DNA of 64,000 bases from Streptomyces flavochromogenes (GTDB taxonomy: Bacteria > Actinomycetota > Actinomycetes > Streptomycetales > Streptomycetaceae), in assembly GCF_000717595.1 (NCBI RefSeq), contig NZ_JNZO01000041.1:9479-73478 (forward strand). Reading direction: 5' to 3'. Each line of letters opens with the position of its first letter. Position 1 is the first letter of the stretch. Made by a program: the position numbers and the translations under genes. The notes below the pieces were generated by a model. That model ran no database searches. It worked only from the letters and a program-made list of their open reading frames with translations, and was not told the DNA's origin. Shown one piece after another: positions 1 to 8,204 of this stretch.

Positions 1-516
1 CCGGCGCGGGTTGGCGACCTGGTAGTCGCTGACCGGGCGGCTGTTGGAGAGCGGACCCGCGGAGAGGTCACGCTCGGACTGGAGGGCCTGCGCGAGGTCG
101 GTGGCCTCTCGGGTCAGCTTGGTCAGCAGCTGCATGTGGTCGAGCTGCTCCATGTCCTGGAGCGACTCGCTGATGCGGATGCCGCCCAGGGTGGTCGCGG
201 CGACCACGGGGAGGGTGAGGAGCGCGACCAGGCGCGTGGAGATGCGCCAGTTGCGCAGGGCTATTCGAGGACCGACCTCGTTCTCGGCCCGGACCTTGGG
301 GGGTGCGTCGGACGGCGCGTCGGACGCGGCCGCGGCGCTCGTGCGCCTGCCGCCGTCACCGCCCTCGCCGGACGGACCCTGACCCTGGTTCGGGGTGTGC
401 GAGGCCGAGGGACCGCGGTCGGTCCCGGCACGCGGTTCCTGCTCCGCCGGAGCATCCGCTCGGCCCTGACGGGCCTGGGGAGACCCCGAGCCATCCCTCT
501 TGAAACGTCCCTGCAC
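1..516 (-). CDS. Sensor histidine kinase N-terminus with putative nitrate/nitrite-sensing domain (partial)
   Basis: Only the first 172 codons are present; the gene runs off the left edge. A GTG start at 516 opens MQGRFKRDGSG, followed by a long hydrophilic Gly/Pro/Ala-rich cytoplasmic stretch to about residue 110. The sequence LRNWRISTRLVALLTLPVVA then begins a transmembrane helix at about residue 118, followed by an extracellular region with ESLQDMEQLDHMQLLTKL and ATDLAQALQSERDLSAG. That arrangement is typical of the NIT-domain kinases that head actinobacterial conservons (CvnA type). The kinase core and the expected cvnB-C-D partners would lie outside the window. The family call rests on the TM helix plus the QSERDLSAG-like stretch. 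Confidence 0.75.
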   Translation of the reverse strand, partial: MQGRFKRDGSGSPQARQGRADAPAEQEPRAGTDRGPSASHTPNQGQGPSGEGGDGGRRTSAAAASDAPSDAPPKVRAENEVGPRIALRNWRISTRLVALLTLPVVAATTLGGIRISESLQDMEQLDHMQLLTKLTREATDLAQALQSERDLSAGPLSNSRPVSDYQVANPRR

Positions 517-1012
517 TAGCGTCGCAACCTCTGGACCAGGCGTCCTTCCGGATGAACGGAGAGGACGGTGTCGGCGTCAATCGGGGTGCGTGGAGGGCAC
601 CCCAGGTGGTCGTCGGTGACCGGCGCAGTTCCCCCTTCCCCGCCACTAGGCCGGCGCTGCGTTGCGCCCCCTGCGCGCCGGCTTGAAACCCGCGGCGGTG
701 CGTGGAATTCCAGCACAGTGCCGGACCTCCAACAAGGGCCGCGTGTCGCGCCGGGAGGGTCATGACAACCCGTGCGCACAGCGTCACCCCATGTAGAAGA
801 TGATCACGGAGGATTCGGACTTTTCCTCTCCAATGGCTGCGCGTACCCGTGTGTCCCAGTCGCCATGATCAGGAGCGGAATAGAGCATTCAGTGGCGGAA
901 TGTCCCTTTCCGTGGCGACAGGCGACGGTCCGTAATGCCCGGAATATGTCGCCCTTGGTGAGCAAACTCACACGATGATCGATGTCTTAGCCATGCATTC
1001 GAAGGGAATCGC
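517..1012. other. Intergenic region between divergent genes, no gene seen
   Basis: About 500 bases between the divergent sensor kinase and the small protein at 1013. Open frames here lack start signals and family resemblance. A small perfect inverted repeat (GTGAG 958-962, CTCAC 967-971) lies about 45 bases before the 1013 start. It presumably holds the promoters of both genes, but I cannot place them with confidence. Confidence 0.5.
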
Positions 1013-1291
1013 ATGTTTAGCCTGACGCTTTACACCCCCTCGCGCCCGAACGCGGCGCCCGTTCCGGAACAAGGTCAGATCACCGCGATGAAGACGACGA
1101 CGCCCGGCACCACGGCCAACCCCCGCCGTTCCACCCTCGTCCACCTCTCGGACGCCGCAGAGCTCGGCCGGGTCGCCCTGCCCGAGTACGCGGTCGAGCT
1201 GCCGGCGAAGACGGCCAACCCGCGCCGCACCGTCCTCATGCAGCCCCCGGCCCCGTACCAGCCCCAGCCCTACGCCTCCGCGTCCCGCTGA
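1013..1291 (+). CDS. Small uncharacterised protein with a duplicated TANPRR motif
   Basis: This encodes 92 residues of unknown function. The ATG at 1013 is chosen because a strong ribosome site (GAAGGGA, 1001-1007) sits 5 bases upstream. A second ATG at 1088 would give 67 residues but has only AAGG at 1071. The notable feature is an imperfect internal repeat: TANPRRSTL at residues 34-42 and TANPRRTVL at 67-75. Between them is an acidic, leucine-rich segment, and the tail is Pro/Gln/Tyr-rich. There are no cysteines, no signal peptide and no membrane segment. It stands alone between a divergent kinase gene and a metabolic gene. Confidence 0.65.
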   Translation: MFSLTLYTPSRPNAAPVPEQGQITAMKTTTPGTTANPRRSTLVHLSDAAELGRVALPEYAVELPAKTANPRRTVLMQPPAPYQPQPYASASR

Positions 1292-1441
1292 CGCCACCCC
1301 CGGAGCCACCCGCGTCAGCACCCGGGGACCCGCCCGCCCTCCCGGTCATCGACCCGGTGACATCGCCGGTCCGCCGCCCCGCGCCGCGTTAGCCTGGAGC
1401 GTCAGACTCCAGCCAGCACCAAGTGAGGGGCGACAGCACTC

Positions 1442-2236
1442 GTGCGCATCGCCAGATTCTCCATCGACGGCAATGTGGCCTTCGGCGCCGTCGAGGGCGA
1501 GGGAACCGTCGAGTCCGGCGGCCTCGTCCTCGACATCATCAAGGGCATCCCGTACACCGACTTCGAGCTCAGCGGCACCAAGGTCCCGCTGAGCAAGGTA
1601 CGGCTCCTGCCGCCGGTGCTCCCCAACAAGATCGTGGCCATCGGCCGCAACTACGCGGAGCACGCCGCCGAACTCGGCAACGAGGTCCCCGACGTCCCCG
1701 TCGCCTTCTTCAAGCCCACCACCTCGGTGATCGGCCCCGGCGACGCCATCGAGTACCCCTCCTTCTCCAACGAGCTGCACCACGAGGCCGAACTGGCCGT
1801 GGTCATCGGCCGTATGTGCCGCGAGGTGCCCCGTGAGCGCGTGAAGGACGTCGTCTTCGGCTACACCTGCGCCAATGACGTCACCGCCCGCGACGCCCAG
1901 CAGCGCGAGAAGCAGTGGGCCCGTGCCAAGGGCTTCGACACCTCCTGCCCGCTGGGACCCTGGGTCGAGACGGACCTGAGCATCGCTGACGCGAGCGACC
2001 TGACCATCCAGGCCACGGTCAACGGCGAACAGCGCCAGCTGGGTCGGACGAGCGACATGATCCGCTCCATCGAGGACCTGGTCGTCCACATCACCGAGGC
2101 CATGACGCTGCTCCCCGGAGACGTCATCCTCACCGGCACCCCCGCCGGGGTCGGCCCCCTCAACGTCGGCGACGAGGTCGCCGTCACCATCGAAGGCATC
2201 GGCACTCTCACCAATAGGGTGATCAAGCGTGGCTAA
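1442..2236 (+). CDS. Fumarylacetoacetate hydrolase (FAH) family protein
   Basis: A 264-residue protein from a GTG start with GAGGGG about 10 bases upstream. The FAH fold is recognisable: NYAEHAAELG, the segment KPTTSVIGPGDAI, metal-site acids in HHEAELAVVIG, ANDVTARD, and the conserved TGTPAGVGPL near the C-terminus. Members hydrolyse or decarboxylate acylpyruvate-type or catechol-degradation intermediates using Mg2+ or Mn2+; the exact substrate cannot be read from sequence. The stop codon overlaps the gltX start by 8 bases, so the two are probably translationally coupled. Confidence 0.88.
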   Translation: MRIARFSIDGNVAFGAVEGEGTVESGGLVLDIIKGIPYTDFELSGTKVPLSKVRLLPPVLPNKIVAIGRNYAEHAAELGNEVPDVPVAFFKPTTSVIGPGDAIEYPSFSNELHHEAELAVVIGRMCREVPRERVKDVVFGYTCANDVTARDAQQREKQWARAKGFDTSCPLGPWVETDLSIADASDLTIQATVNGEQRQLGRTSDMIRSIEDLVVHITEAMTLLPGDVILTGTPAGVGPLNVGDEVAVTIEGIGTLTNRVIKRG

Positions 2237-3704
2237 CGCGAACATCCGCGTCCGTTTCTGTCCCTCGCCGACCGGCAACCCCCACGTGGGTCTGGTCCGC
2301 ACCGCTCTCTTCAACTGGGCCTTCGCCCGGCACAACGAGGGCACCATGGTCTTCCGCATCGAGGACACCGACGCTGCGCGCGACTCCGAGGAGTCGTACG
2401 ACCAGCTGCTCGACTCGCTGCGCTGGCTCGGCCTCGACTGGGACGAGGGCCCGGAGATCGGCGGCCCGCACGCGCCGTACCGCCAGTCGCAGCGGATGGA
2501 CATCTACAAGGACGTCGCCGACAAGCTGCTCGCCGGCGGATACGCGTACCACTGCTTCTGCACCGCCGTGGAGCTGGAAGCCCGTCGTGACGCCGCTCGC
2601 CTGGCCGGCAAGCCGTCCGGCTACGACGGCACCTGCCGCAACCTGAGCGCCGAGCGCATCGAGCGCTACCGCGCCGAGGGCCGCGACTCCATCGTCCGCT
2701 TCCGGATGCCCGACGAGCCGATCACCTTCACGGACCTGGTCCGCGGCGAGCTCACCTTCACCCCGGACAACGTCCCGGACTACGGCATCGTGCGCGCCAA
2801 CGGCGCCCCGCTGTACACGCTGGTGAACCCGGTCGACGACGCCCTGATGGAGATCACCCACGTCCTGCGCGGTGAGGACCTGCTGTCCTCCACCCCGCGG
2901 CAGATCGCGCTCTACAAGGCGCTGATCGAGCTGGGCGTCGCCAAGGAGATCCCGTCCTTCGGCCACCTGCCGTACGTGATGGGCGAGGGCAACAAGAAGC
3001 TCTCCAAGCGCGACCCCGAGGCCTCCCTCAACCTCTACCGGGAGCGCGGCTTCCTCCGCGAGGGCCTGCTGAACTACCTGTCGCTCCTCGGCTGGTCGTT
3101 CTCGGCGGACCAGGACATCTTCACCATCGAGCAGATGGTGTCGAAGTTCGACATCGCCGACGTCAACGCCAACCCGGCGCGCTTCGACCTCAAGAAGGCC
3201 GAGTCGATCAACGCCGACCACATCCGCCTGCTGGACGTGAAGGCGTTCGCCGAGGCCTGCGAGCCCTGGCTGCGGGCCCCCTTCGCCAACTGGGCGCCCG
3301 AGGACTTCGACCGGACCGCCTGGGAGGCCATCGCGCCGCACGCCCAGACCCGCGTCACCGTCCTCTCGGACATCACGGCCAACGTGGACTTCCTCTTCCT
3401 GTCGGAGCCGGTCTTCGACCAGCCCTCGTGGGACAAGGCGATGAAGGGCGAGCCCGCGGCCCTCCTCACCACCGCCCGCGAGAAGCTCGAAGGCGCCGAC
3501 TGGAGCGACCCCGAGTCCCTCAAGAACGCCGTGCTGGCCGCCGGCGAGGCCCACGGCCTCAAGCTGGGCAAGGCGCAGGCCCCGGTCCGCGTGGCCGTCA
3601 CCGGCCGCACGGTCGGCCTGCCCCTCTTCGAGTCCCTGGAGATCCTGGGCAAGGAGAAGACCCTGACCCGCATCGACGCGGCTCTGGCGAAGCTCGCCGC
3701 CTGA
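2229..3704 (+). CDS. gltX: Glutamyl-tRNA synthetase
   Basis: This class I synthetase (491 residues, GTG start) attaches glutamate to tRNA. Near the N-terminus, PSPTGNPHVGLVRTALFNWA contains the HIGH-equivalent (HVGL). The KMSKS-equivalent appears as NKKLSKRDPEASL, about residue 256. Actinobacteria typically lack GlnRS, so this enzyme is expected to be non-discriminating and also charge tRNA-Gln, with later amidation by GatCAB. The tRNA cluster downstream contains only tRNA-Gln and tRNA-Glu, its expected substrates. The gene overlaps the preceding FAH gene by 8 bases. Confidence 0.96.
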   Translation: MANANIRVRFCPSPTGNPHVGLVRTALFNWAFARHNEGTMVFRIEDTDAARDSEESYDQLLDSLRWLGLDWDEGPEIGGPHAPYRQSQRMDIYKDVADKLLAGGYAYHCFCTAVELEARRDAARLAGKPSGYDGTCRNLSAERIERYRAEGRDSIVRFRMPDEPITFTDLVRGELTFTPDNVPDYGIVRANGAPLYTLVNPVDDALMEITHVLRGEDLLSSTPRQIALYKALIELGVAKEIPSFGHLPYVMGEGNKKLSKRDPEASLNLYRERGFLREGLLNYLSLLGWSFSADQDIFTIEQMVSKFDIADVNANPARFDLKKAESINADHIRLLDVKAFAEACEPWLRAPFANWAPEDFDRTAWEAIAPHAQTRVTVLSDITANVDFLFLSEPVFDQPSWDKAMKGEPAALLTTAREKLEGADWSDPESLKNAVLAAGEAHGLKLGKAQAPVRVAVTGRTVGLPLFESLEILGKEKTLTRIDAALAKLAA

Positions 3705-3730
3705 CCCCTCCCGCGCGGTACGGTCGGGCC

Positions 3731-4453
3731 ATGACCATCCGCGCGGTGCTGTGGGACGTCGACGACACGATCTTCGACTACGCCCGCGCCGACCACGTCG
3801 GCATGAGCGCGCACCTGACGGCCGAGGGCCTGGTGGACGGATACGCATCCGTCGACCAGGCCCTCCGTCGCTGGCGGGAGCTGACCGTGCTCCACTGGCG
3901 CCGTTTCGAGGCCGGCGGGGTCGATTTCCAGGAGCAGCGGCGGGAGCGCGTCCGGGACTTCCTGGCGGAGCCCGGCATGACCGCCGCGGAGGCCGACGGC
4001 TGGTTCGAGCGGTACGTCTCCCACTACGAGGCGGCCTGGGAACTCTTCCCCGACGCCCTCCCTGTCCTGGACCTGCTGGCCGATGACTATCGTCACGGGA
4101 TTCTGTCCAACTCCAGCCTCCACAACCAGGACCGGAAGCTCCGGGTCCTCGGCGTACGCGACCGCTTCGAGGCCGTCCTGTGCGCGGCGGAGCTCGGGGT
4201 GGCCAAGCCGGCCGCCGAGGCCTTCCACGCCGCCTGTACCGCCCTTGACCTGCGCCCGAGCGAGGTGGCGTACGTGGGGGACCAGCCGGACATCGACGCC
4301 AGGGGCGCCGTGGAGGCGGGGCTGCGGGGCATCTGGCTGGACCGCGCGGACACCGGCGGCCGCCCCGAGCTGAAGCGGATCACAAGCCTCCGCGAGCTTC
4401 CGGCCCTGCTCGGAGGGCATACCCGTTTTGGAGCACCGTCCACCTTCGGGTAA
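3731..4453 (+). CDS. HAD-superfamily hydrolase
   Basis: A 240-residue haloacid-dehalogenase-type phosphatase. Motif I is DVDDTIFDY at the N-terminus (nucleophile and acid Asp), motif II is GILSNSS, motif III is the Lys in GVAKPAAEAF, and motif IV is VGDQPDIDARGA. A helical cap lies between motifs I and II. The ATG at 3731 follows the gltX stop by 26 bases; upstream in-frame starts would run into gltX. The substrate is unknown. The end of this gene carries the tRNA promoter: its TAA stop is part of the -10 hexamer. Confidence 0.9.
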   Translation: MTIRAVLWDVDDTIFDYARADHVGMSAHLTAEGLVDGYASVDQALRRWRELTVLHWRRFEAGGVDFQEQRRERVRDFLAEPGMTAAEADGWFERYVSHYEAAWELFPDALPVLDLLADDYRHGILSNSSLHNQDRKLRVLGVRDRFEAVLCAAELGVAKPAAEAFHAACTALDLRPSEVAYVGDQPDIDARGAVEAGLRGIWLDRADTGGRPELKRITSLRELPALLGGHTRFGAPSTFG

Positions 4454-4456
4454 TGT
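4428..4456 (+). promoter_or_regulatory. Predicted promoter of the tRNA cluster
   Basis: A -35 element TTGGAG (4428-4433), a 17-base spacer and a -10 element TAATGT (4451-4456) form a good housekeeping-type promoter about 90 bases before the first tRNA. It lies inside the last codons of the HAD gene, and the first three bases of the -10 are that gene's TAA stop. The position fits the tRNA block. Activity is inferred. Confidence 0.6.
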
Positions 4457-4546
4457 TCTTCCTGCGCCGAGGGGAACAAGCCGAAAGGCAAGAACCCGGA
4501 AAGCGCAAGCCGAGCAAGATCCTCCCTGGTGGGGAAGTTGCCCCGG

Positions 4547-4618
4547 TGGCCTATGGTGTAATTGGCAGCACGACGGTTTCTGGTTCCGTTAGTCTTGGTT
4601 CGAGTCCAGGTAGGCCAG
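4547..4618 (+). tRNA. tRNA-Gln (CUG), copy 1
   Basis: A 72-nt cloverleaf with acceptor stem TGGCCTA/TAGGCCA, T-loop GGTTCGAGTCC and anticodon CTG. CCA is not encoded. The closing anticodon-stem pair (positions 31/39) is T-T here, whereas copy 2 has T-A, so this copy has a weakened anticodon stem. Confidence 0.96.
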
Positions 4619-4660
4619 CTCGCAGAGCTTTATCTGCAACCCGTGGATGGCATCCACAAA

Positions 4661-4733
4661 GCCCCCGTTGTGTAGCGGCCTAGCACGCCGCCCTCTCAAG
4701 GCGGTAGCGCCGGTTCGAATCCGGTCGGGGGTA
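4661..4733 (+). tRNA. tRNA-Glu (CUC), copy 1
   Basis: A 73-nt cloverleaf with acceptor GCCCCCG/CGGGGGT, anticodon loop CTCTCAA (anticodon CTC) and T-arm GGTTCGAATCC. CCA is not encoded. The three Glu copies in the cluster are identical. Charged tRNA-Glu also feeds tetrapyrrole synthesis. Confidence 0.96.
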
Positions 4734-4817
4734 CAGATCCATCCTGTAGGTCACTTGGGTAGCTCCCGGTGGATCTACGGTGACATCACCCGGTCTCGAC
4801 CGGGTGGGATCGCTAGG

Positions 4818-4890
4818 GCCCCCGTTGTGTAGCGGCCTAGCACGCCGCCCTCTCAAGGCGGTAGCGCCGGTTCGAATCCGGTCGGGGGTA
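4818..4890 (+). tRNA. tRNA-Glu (CUC), copy 2
   Basis: Identical in sequence to copies 1 and 3. The 84-base spacer before it contains an 8-bp hairpin (CACCCGGT/ACCGGGTG), probably part of processing of a polycistronic precursor. Confidence 0.96.
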
Positions 4891-4904
4891 CGGTGTAACC
4901 ACCA

Positions 4905-4976
4905 TGGCCTATGGTGTAATTGGCAACACTACGGTTTCTGGTACCGTCATTCTTGGTTCGAGTCCAGGTAGGCCAG
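4905..4976 (+). tRNA. tRNA-Gln (CUG), copy 2
   Basis: Differs from copy 1 at several positions in the D-arm, anticodon stem and variable region. It keeps the same anticodon and has a fully paired anticodon stem. It starts 14 bases after the preceding tRNA-Glu. CCA is not encoded. Confidence 0.96.
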
Positions 4977-5015
4977 CTCGCAGAGCTCATCTGCACCGCG
5001 GATCTGATCCGCAAG

Positions 5016-5088
5016 GCCCCCGTTGTGTAGCGGCCTAGCACGCCGCCCTCTCAAGGCGGTAGCGCCGGTTCGAATCCGGTCGGGGGTA
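5016..5088 (+). tRNA. tRNA-Glu (CUC), copy 3
   Basis: The last tRNA of the cluster, identical to copies 1 and 2, followed 9 bases later by a terminator hairpin. The spacer before it repeats the two-hairpin architecture of the spacer between Gln copy 1 and Glu copy 1. Confidence 0.96.
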
Positions 5089-5097
5089 CAGAACGAG

Positions 5098-5125
5098 GAA
5101 GCCCTTCCCTTCGGGGGAGGGCTTC
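5098..5125 (+). terminator. Intrinsic terminator of the tRNA cluster
   Basis: A 12-bp stem with one G-T pair (arms 5098-5109 and 5114-5125) around a TTCG-type loop, followed by TTCGCTGT. It directly follows the last tRNA. Confidence 0.8.
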
Positions 5126-5218
5126 TTCGCTGTCCGGTGCCGTACGCAGGGACAACTCCGGCCCACCGCTGCGGCGTTGGAGCGGTGGGCCGGGACGAAC
5201 AGAAGGCGGGCGGGAAGG

Positions 5219-5935
5219 TCAGCCGGTACGGCGGAGCGCCTCGGAGAGACGGGCCGCGGCGTCGATGACGGCCTGGGCGTGCATACGGCCCGGGTGGCGC
5301 GTCAGGCGTTCGATCGGACCGGAGACCGAGACGGCGGCCACCACGCGGTTCGACGGGCCGCGTACGGGCGCGGAGACGGACGCGACGCCCGGCTCCCGCT
5401 CACCGATCGACTGGGCCCAGCCGCGGCGCCGTACGCCCGACAGGGCCGTCGCCGTGAAGCGGGCGCCCTGGAGGCCGCGGTGCAGCCGCTCGGGCTCCTC
5501 CCAGGCCATCAGGATCTGCGCCGAGGAGCCGGCCTTCATCGTCAGCGTCGAGCCGACCGGGACGGTGTCCCGCAGGCCCGAGAGCCGCTCGGCGGCCGCC
5601 ACGCAGATGCGCATGTCGCCCTGCCGGCGGTAGAGCTGGGCGCTCTCGCCGGTGACATCGCGCAGATGCGTCAGAACCGGGCCCGCGGTCGCGAGCAGGC
5701 GGTCCTCGCCGGCCGCGGCGGCGAGCTCCGCGAGACGCGGTCCGAGGATGAACCGGCCCTGCATGTCACGCGCCACCATCCGGTGGTGTTCCAGTGCCAC
5801 GGCCAGTCGGTGTGCCGTGGGTCGTGCGAGTCCCGTCGCCGCGACCAGTCCTGCGAGGGTGGCCGGACCGGACTCCAGGGCGCTCAGGACAAGGGCTGCC
5901 TTGTCGAGAACGCCTACGCCGCTAGAGTTGTCCAT
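5219..5935 (-). CDS. ndgR: IclR-family regulator of amino-acid metabolism (NdgR-like)
   Basis: A 238-residue IclR-family transcription factor. The start is the ATG at 5935 (MDNSSGVGVLDKAALVLSAL), matching the family N-terminus; an in-frame extension to 5956 would run into the palindromes of the control region. An N-terminal winged helix-turn-helix (ATLAGLVAATGLARPTAHRL) is followed by the effector-binding domain with SVSAPVRG and AAVSVSGP. NdgR/AreB proteins are known to control leucine biosynthesis and nitrogen-linked metabolism in Streptomyces. Here it faces leuCD across 140 bases, the conserved arrangement. Two palindromes in that gap suggest autoregulation and control of leuC. Confidence 0.93.
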   Translation of the reverse strand: MDNSSGVGVLDKAALVLSALESGPATLAGLVAATGLARPTAHRLAVALEHHRMVARDMQGRFILGPRLAELAAAAGEDRLLATAGPVLTHLRDVTGESAQLYRRQGDMRICVAAAERLSGLRDTVPVGSTLTMKAGSSAQILMAWEEPERLHRGLQGARFTATALSGVRRRGWAQSIGEREPGVASVSAPVRGPSNRVVAAVSVSGPIERLTRHPGRMHAQAVIDAAARLSEALRRTG

Positions 5936-5947
5936 GCAACGATATTC

Positions 5948-6004
5948 GCGTCTCACTCTGTGAAACGCAAGTTCAATTTCCTGCGGAACTTGTCACTCTG
6001 GTGA
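5948..6004. promoter_or_regulatory. Candidate NdgR operator region between ndgR and leuC
   Basis: Two abutting inverted repeats lie in the divergent gap. The first is GCGTCTCAC-TCT-GTGAAACGC (5948-5968, one mismatched pair). The second is CAAGTTC (5968-5974) with GAACTTG (5986-5992). The core TCACTCTG(G)TGA also occurs twice, at 5953-5963 and 5993-6004. Binding by NdgR is inferred from position. Confidence 0.5.
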
Positions 6005-6075
6005 GGCGGCCGCACAACGGCCCGCGAAACGGGTCTCTAGTTGTGCCGGCGTAGACGTCGGCCGGAGGGAAAGCG

Positions 6076-7500
6076 ATGGGTAGGACACTCGCGGAGAAGG
6101 TCTGGGACGACCACGTCGTCCGGCGCGCCGAGGGCGAGCCCGACCTCCTCTTCATCGATCTGCACCTGCTGCACGAGGTGACCAGCCCCCAGGCCTTCGA
6201 CGGCCTGCGCCAGAACGGCCGGCAGGTGCGGCGCCTCGACCTCACCATCGCCACCGAGGACCACAACACCCCGACCCTCGACATCGACAAGCCGATCGCC
6301 GACCCGGTCTCCCGCGCTCAGCTGGAGACCCTCCGGAAGAACTGTGCCGAGTTCGGCGTCCGCCTGCACCCGCTGGGCGACGTCGAGCAGGGCGTCGTCC
6401 ACGTGGTGGGACCGCAGCTGGGTCTGACCCAGCCCGGCACCACCGTCGTCTGCGGCGACTCGCACACCTCCACGCACGGCGCCTTCGGCGCGCTGGCGTT
6501 CGGCATCGGCACCAGCCAGGTCGAGCACGTGCTCGCCACCCAGACGCTGCCGCTGGCCCGCCCCCGGACGATGGCCATCACGGTCGACGGCGAGCTGCCC
6601 GAGGACGTCACCGCGAAGGACCTGATCCTGGCGATCATCGCCAAGATCGGCACCGGCGGCGGCCAGGGCTACATCCTGGAGTACCGCGGCTCCGCCATCG
6701 AGAAGCTCTCGATGGAGGCCCGGATGACCATCTGCAACATGTCGATCGAGGCCGGCGCGCGCGCGGGCATGATCGCTCCCGACGAGACCACCTTCGCCTA
6801 TCTGAAGGGCCGCGCCCACGCCCCCGAGGGCGAGGACTGGGACGCCGCCGTCGCGTACTGGAAGACCCTGAGGTCCGACGAGGACGCGGTATTCGACGCC
6901 GAGGTCGTCATCGACGCCGCCTCCCTGGCGCCGTTCGTCACCTGGGGCACCAACCCGGGCCAGGGCGCGCCGCTTTCGGCGAACGTCCCCGACCCGGCTT
7001 CGTACGAAGACGCTTCGGAGCGCCTGGCCGCCGAAAAGGCCCTGGAGTACATGGGGTTGACCGCCGGACAGCCGCTGCGCGACATCAAGGTCGACACCGT
7101 CTTCGTAGGCTCGTGCACCAACGGCCGCATCGAGGACCTGCGCAACGCCGCCGCCCTGCTGGAGGGCCGCAAGGTCGCCGACGGCGTCCGCATGCTGGTC
7201 GTTCCCGGCTCGGTGCGCGTCGCCCTGCAGGCCGTCGAGGAGGGCCTGGACAAGGTCTTCAAGGAGTCCGGCGCCGAATGGCGGCACGCGGGCTGCTCGA
7301 TGTGTCTGGGCATGAACCCCGACCAACTGGCTCCCGGTGAGCGCTCCGCGTCCACCTCGAACCGCAACTTCGAGGGTCGGCAGGGCAAGGGCGGCCGGAC
7401 CCACCTGGTCTCGCCCCAGGTCGCCGCCGCCACCGCCGTCCTGGGCCATCTGGCCTCCCCGGCCGATCTGTCCGACGTCGCCACCACCGCGGGGGTCTGA
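6076..7500 (+). CDS. leuC: 3-isopropylmalate dehydratase large subunit
   Basis: A 474-residue aconitase-family protein with start ATG after GGAGGGAAAGCG. With LeuD it isomerises 2- and 3-isopropylmalate in leucine synthesis. The [4Fe-4S] ligands are visible in FVGSCTNGR and [10 protein letters not shown]; the early signatures [14 protein letters not shown] and [12 protein letters not shown] are intact. leuD follows after a 6-base gap, with its ribosome site overlapping the leuC stop. The divergent ndgR is the likely regulator. Confidence 0.97.
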   Translation: MGRTLAEKVWDDHVVRRAEGEPDLLFIDLHLLHEVTSPQAFDGLRQNGRQVRRLDLTIATEDHNTPTLDIDKPIADPVSRAQLETLRKNCAEFGVRLHPLGDVEQGVVHVVGPQLGLTQPGTTVVCGDSHTSTHGAFGALAFGIGTSQVEHVLATQTLPLARPRTMAITVDGELPEDVTAKDLILAIIAKIGTGGGQGYILEYRGSAIEKLSMEARMTICNMSIEAGARAGMIAPDETTFAYLKGRAHAPEGEDWDAAVAYWKTLRSDEDAVFDAEVVIDAASLAPFVTWGTNPGQGAPLSANVPDPASYEDASERLAAEKALEYMGLTAGQPLRDIKVDTVFVGSCTNGRIEDLRNAAALLEGRKVADGVRMLVVPGSVRVALQAVEEGLDKVFKESGAEWRHAGCSMCLGMNPDQLAPGERSASTSNRNFEGRQGKGGRTHLVSPQVAAATAVLGHLASPADLSDVATTAGV

Positions 7501-7506
7501 GGAACC

Positions 7507-8100
7507 ATGGAAGCTTTCACCACGCACACCGGCCGGGCCGTCCCGCTGCGCCGCAGCAACGTCGACACCGACCAGATCATCCCGGCGCACTGGCTGAAGA
7601 AGGTCACCCGCGACGGCTTCGAGGACGGTCTCTTCGAGGCCTGGCGCAAGGACGAGCAGTTCGTGCTCAACCGCCCGGAGCGGCAGGGCGCCTCGGTCCT
7701 GGTCGCCGGCCCCGACTTCGGCACCGGCTCCTCCCGTGAGCACGCCGTCTGGGCGCTCCAGAACTACGGCTTCCAGACCGTGATCTCCTCCCGCTTCGCC
7801 GACATCTTCCGCGGCAACTCGCTGAAGAACGGCCTGCTCACGGTGGTCCTGCCGCAGGAGACGGTCGACGCGCTCTGGGAGCTGACCGAGGCCGACCCGA
7901 CCGCCGAGGTCACCGTCGACCTGGAGCGTCGCAAGGTCCTGGCGGCCGGGATCGACGCCGACTTCGAGCTCGACGAGAACGCCCGCTGGCGGCTGCTGAA
8001 CGGTCTCGACGACATCAGCCTCACCCTTCAGAACGAAGCCGACATCGCGGCGTACGAGACGTCACGACCGGCCTTCAAGCCCCGTACAATTACGGTCTGA
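7507..8100 (+). CDS. leuD: 3-isopropylmalate dehydratase small subunit
   Basis: A 197-residue swivel-domain partner of LeuC. Typical motifs are [13 protein letters not shown] near the N-terminus, [17 protein letters not shown] and the segment [19 protein letters not shown]. It is translated from an ATG whose ribosome site (TGAGGA) overlaps the leuC stop, indicating coupled expression. A strong hairpin follows 15 bases after the stop. Confidence 0.97.
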   Translation: MEAFTTHTGRAVPLRRSNVDTDQIIPAHWLKKVTRDGFEDGLFEAWRKDEQFVLNRPERQGASVLVAGPDFGTGSSREHAVWALQNYGFQTVISSRFADIFRGNSLKNGLLTVVLPQETVDALWELTEADPTAEVTVDLERRKVLAAGIDADFELDENARWRLLNGLDDISLTLQNEADIAAYETSRPAFKPRTITV

Positions 8101-8115
8101 GCAGCGCTTTTCCAA

Positions 8116-8151
8116 GACTGCGCCCCCCACCGACCGGTGGGGGGCGCAGTC
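8116..8151 (+). terminator. Terminator after leuCD
   Basis: A perfect 16-bp G+C-rich stem (8116-8131 with 8136-8151) and a 4-base loop, followed by GCTTGTTG. It has no long T-run, as is common for Streptomyces terminators. Confidence 0.75.
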
Positions 8152-8204
8152 GCTTGTTGAGACCCTGTCGGGCGACAACTCGCCCTAGATGGCACAATCG
8201 GTGC

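Noticed and set aside
516..787. Minus-strand open frames in the first intergenic region
   Set aside because: No ribosome site, no family resemblance, and they conflict with the sensor kinase start at 516.
4647..5268. Short open frames running through the tRNA genes
   Set aside because: They translate tRNA sequence and share the same repeated peptide because the tRNA-Glu copies are identical.
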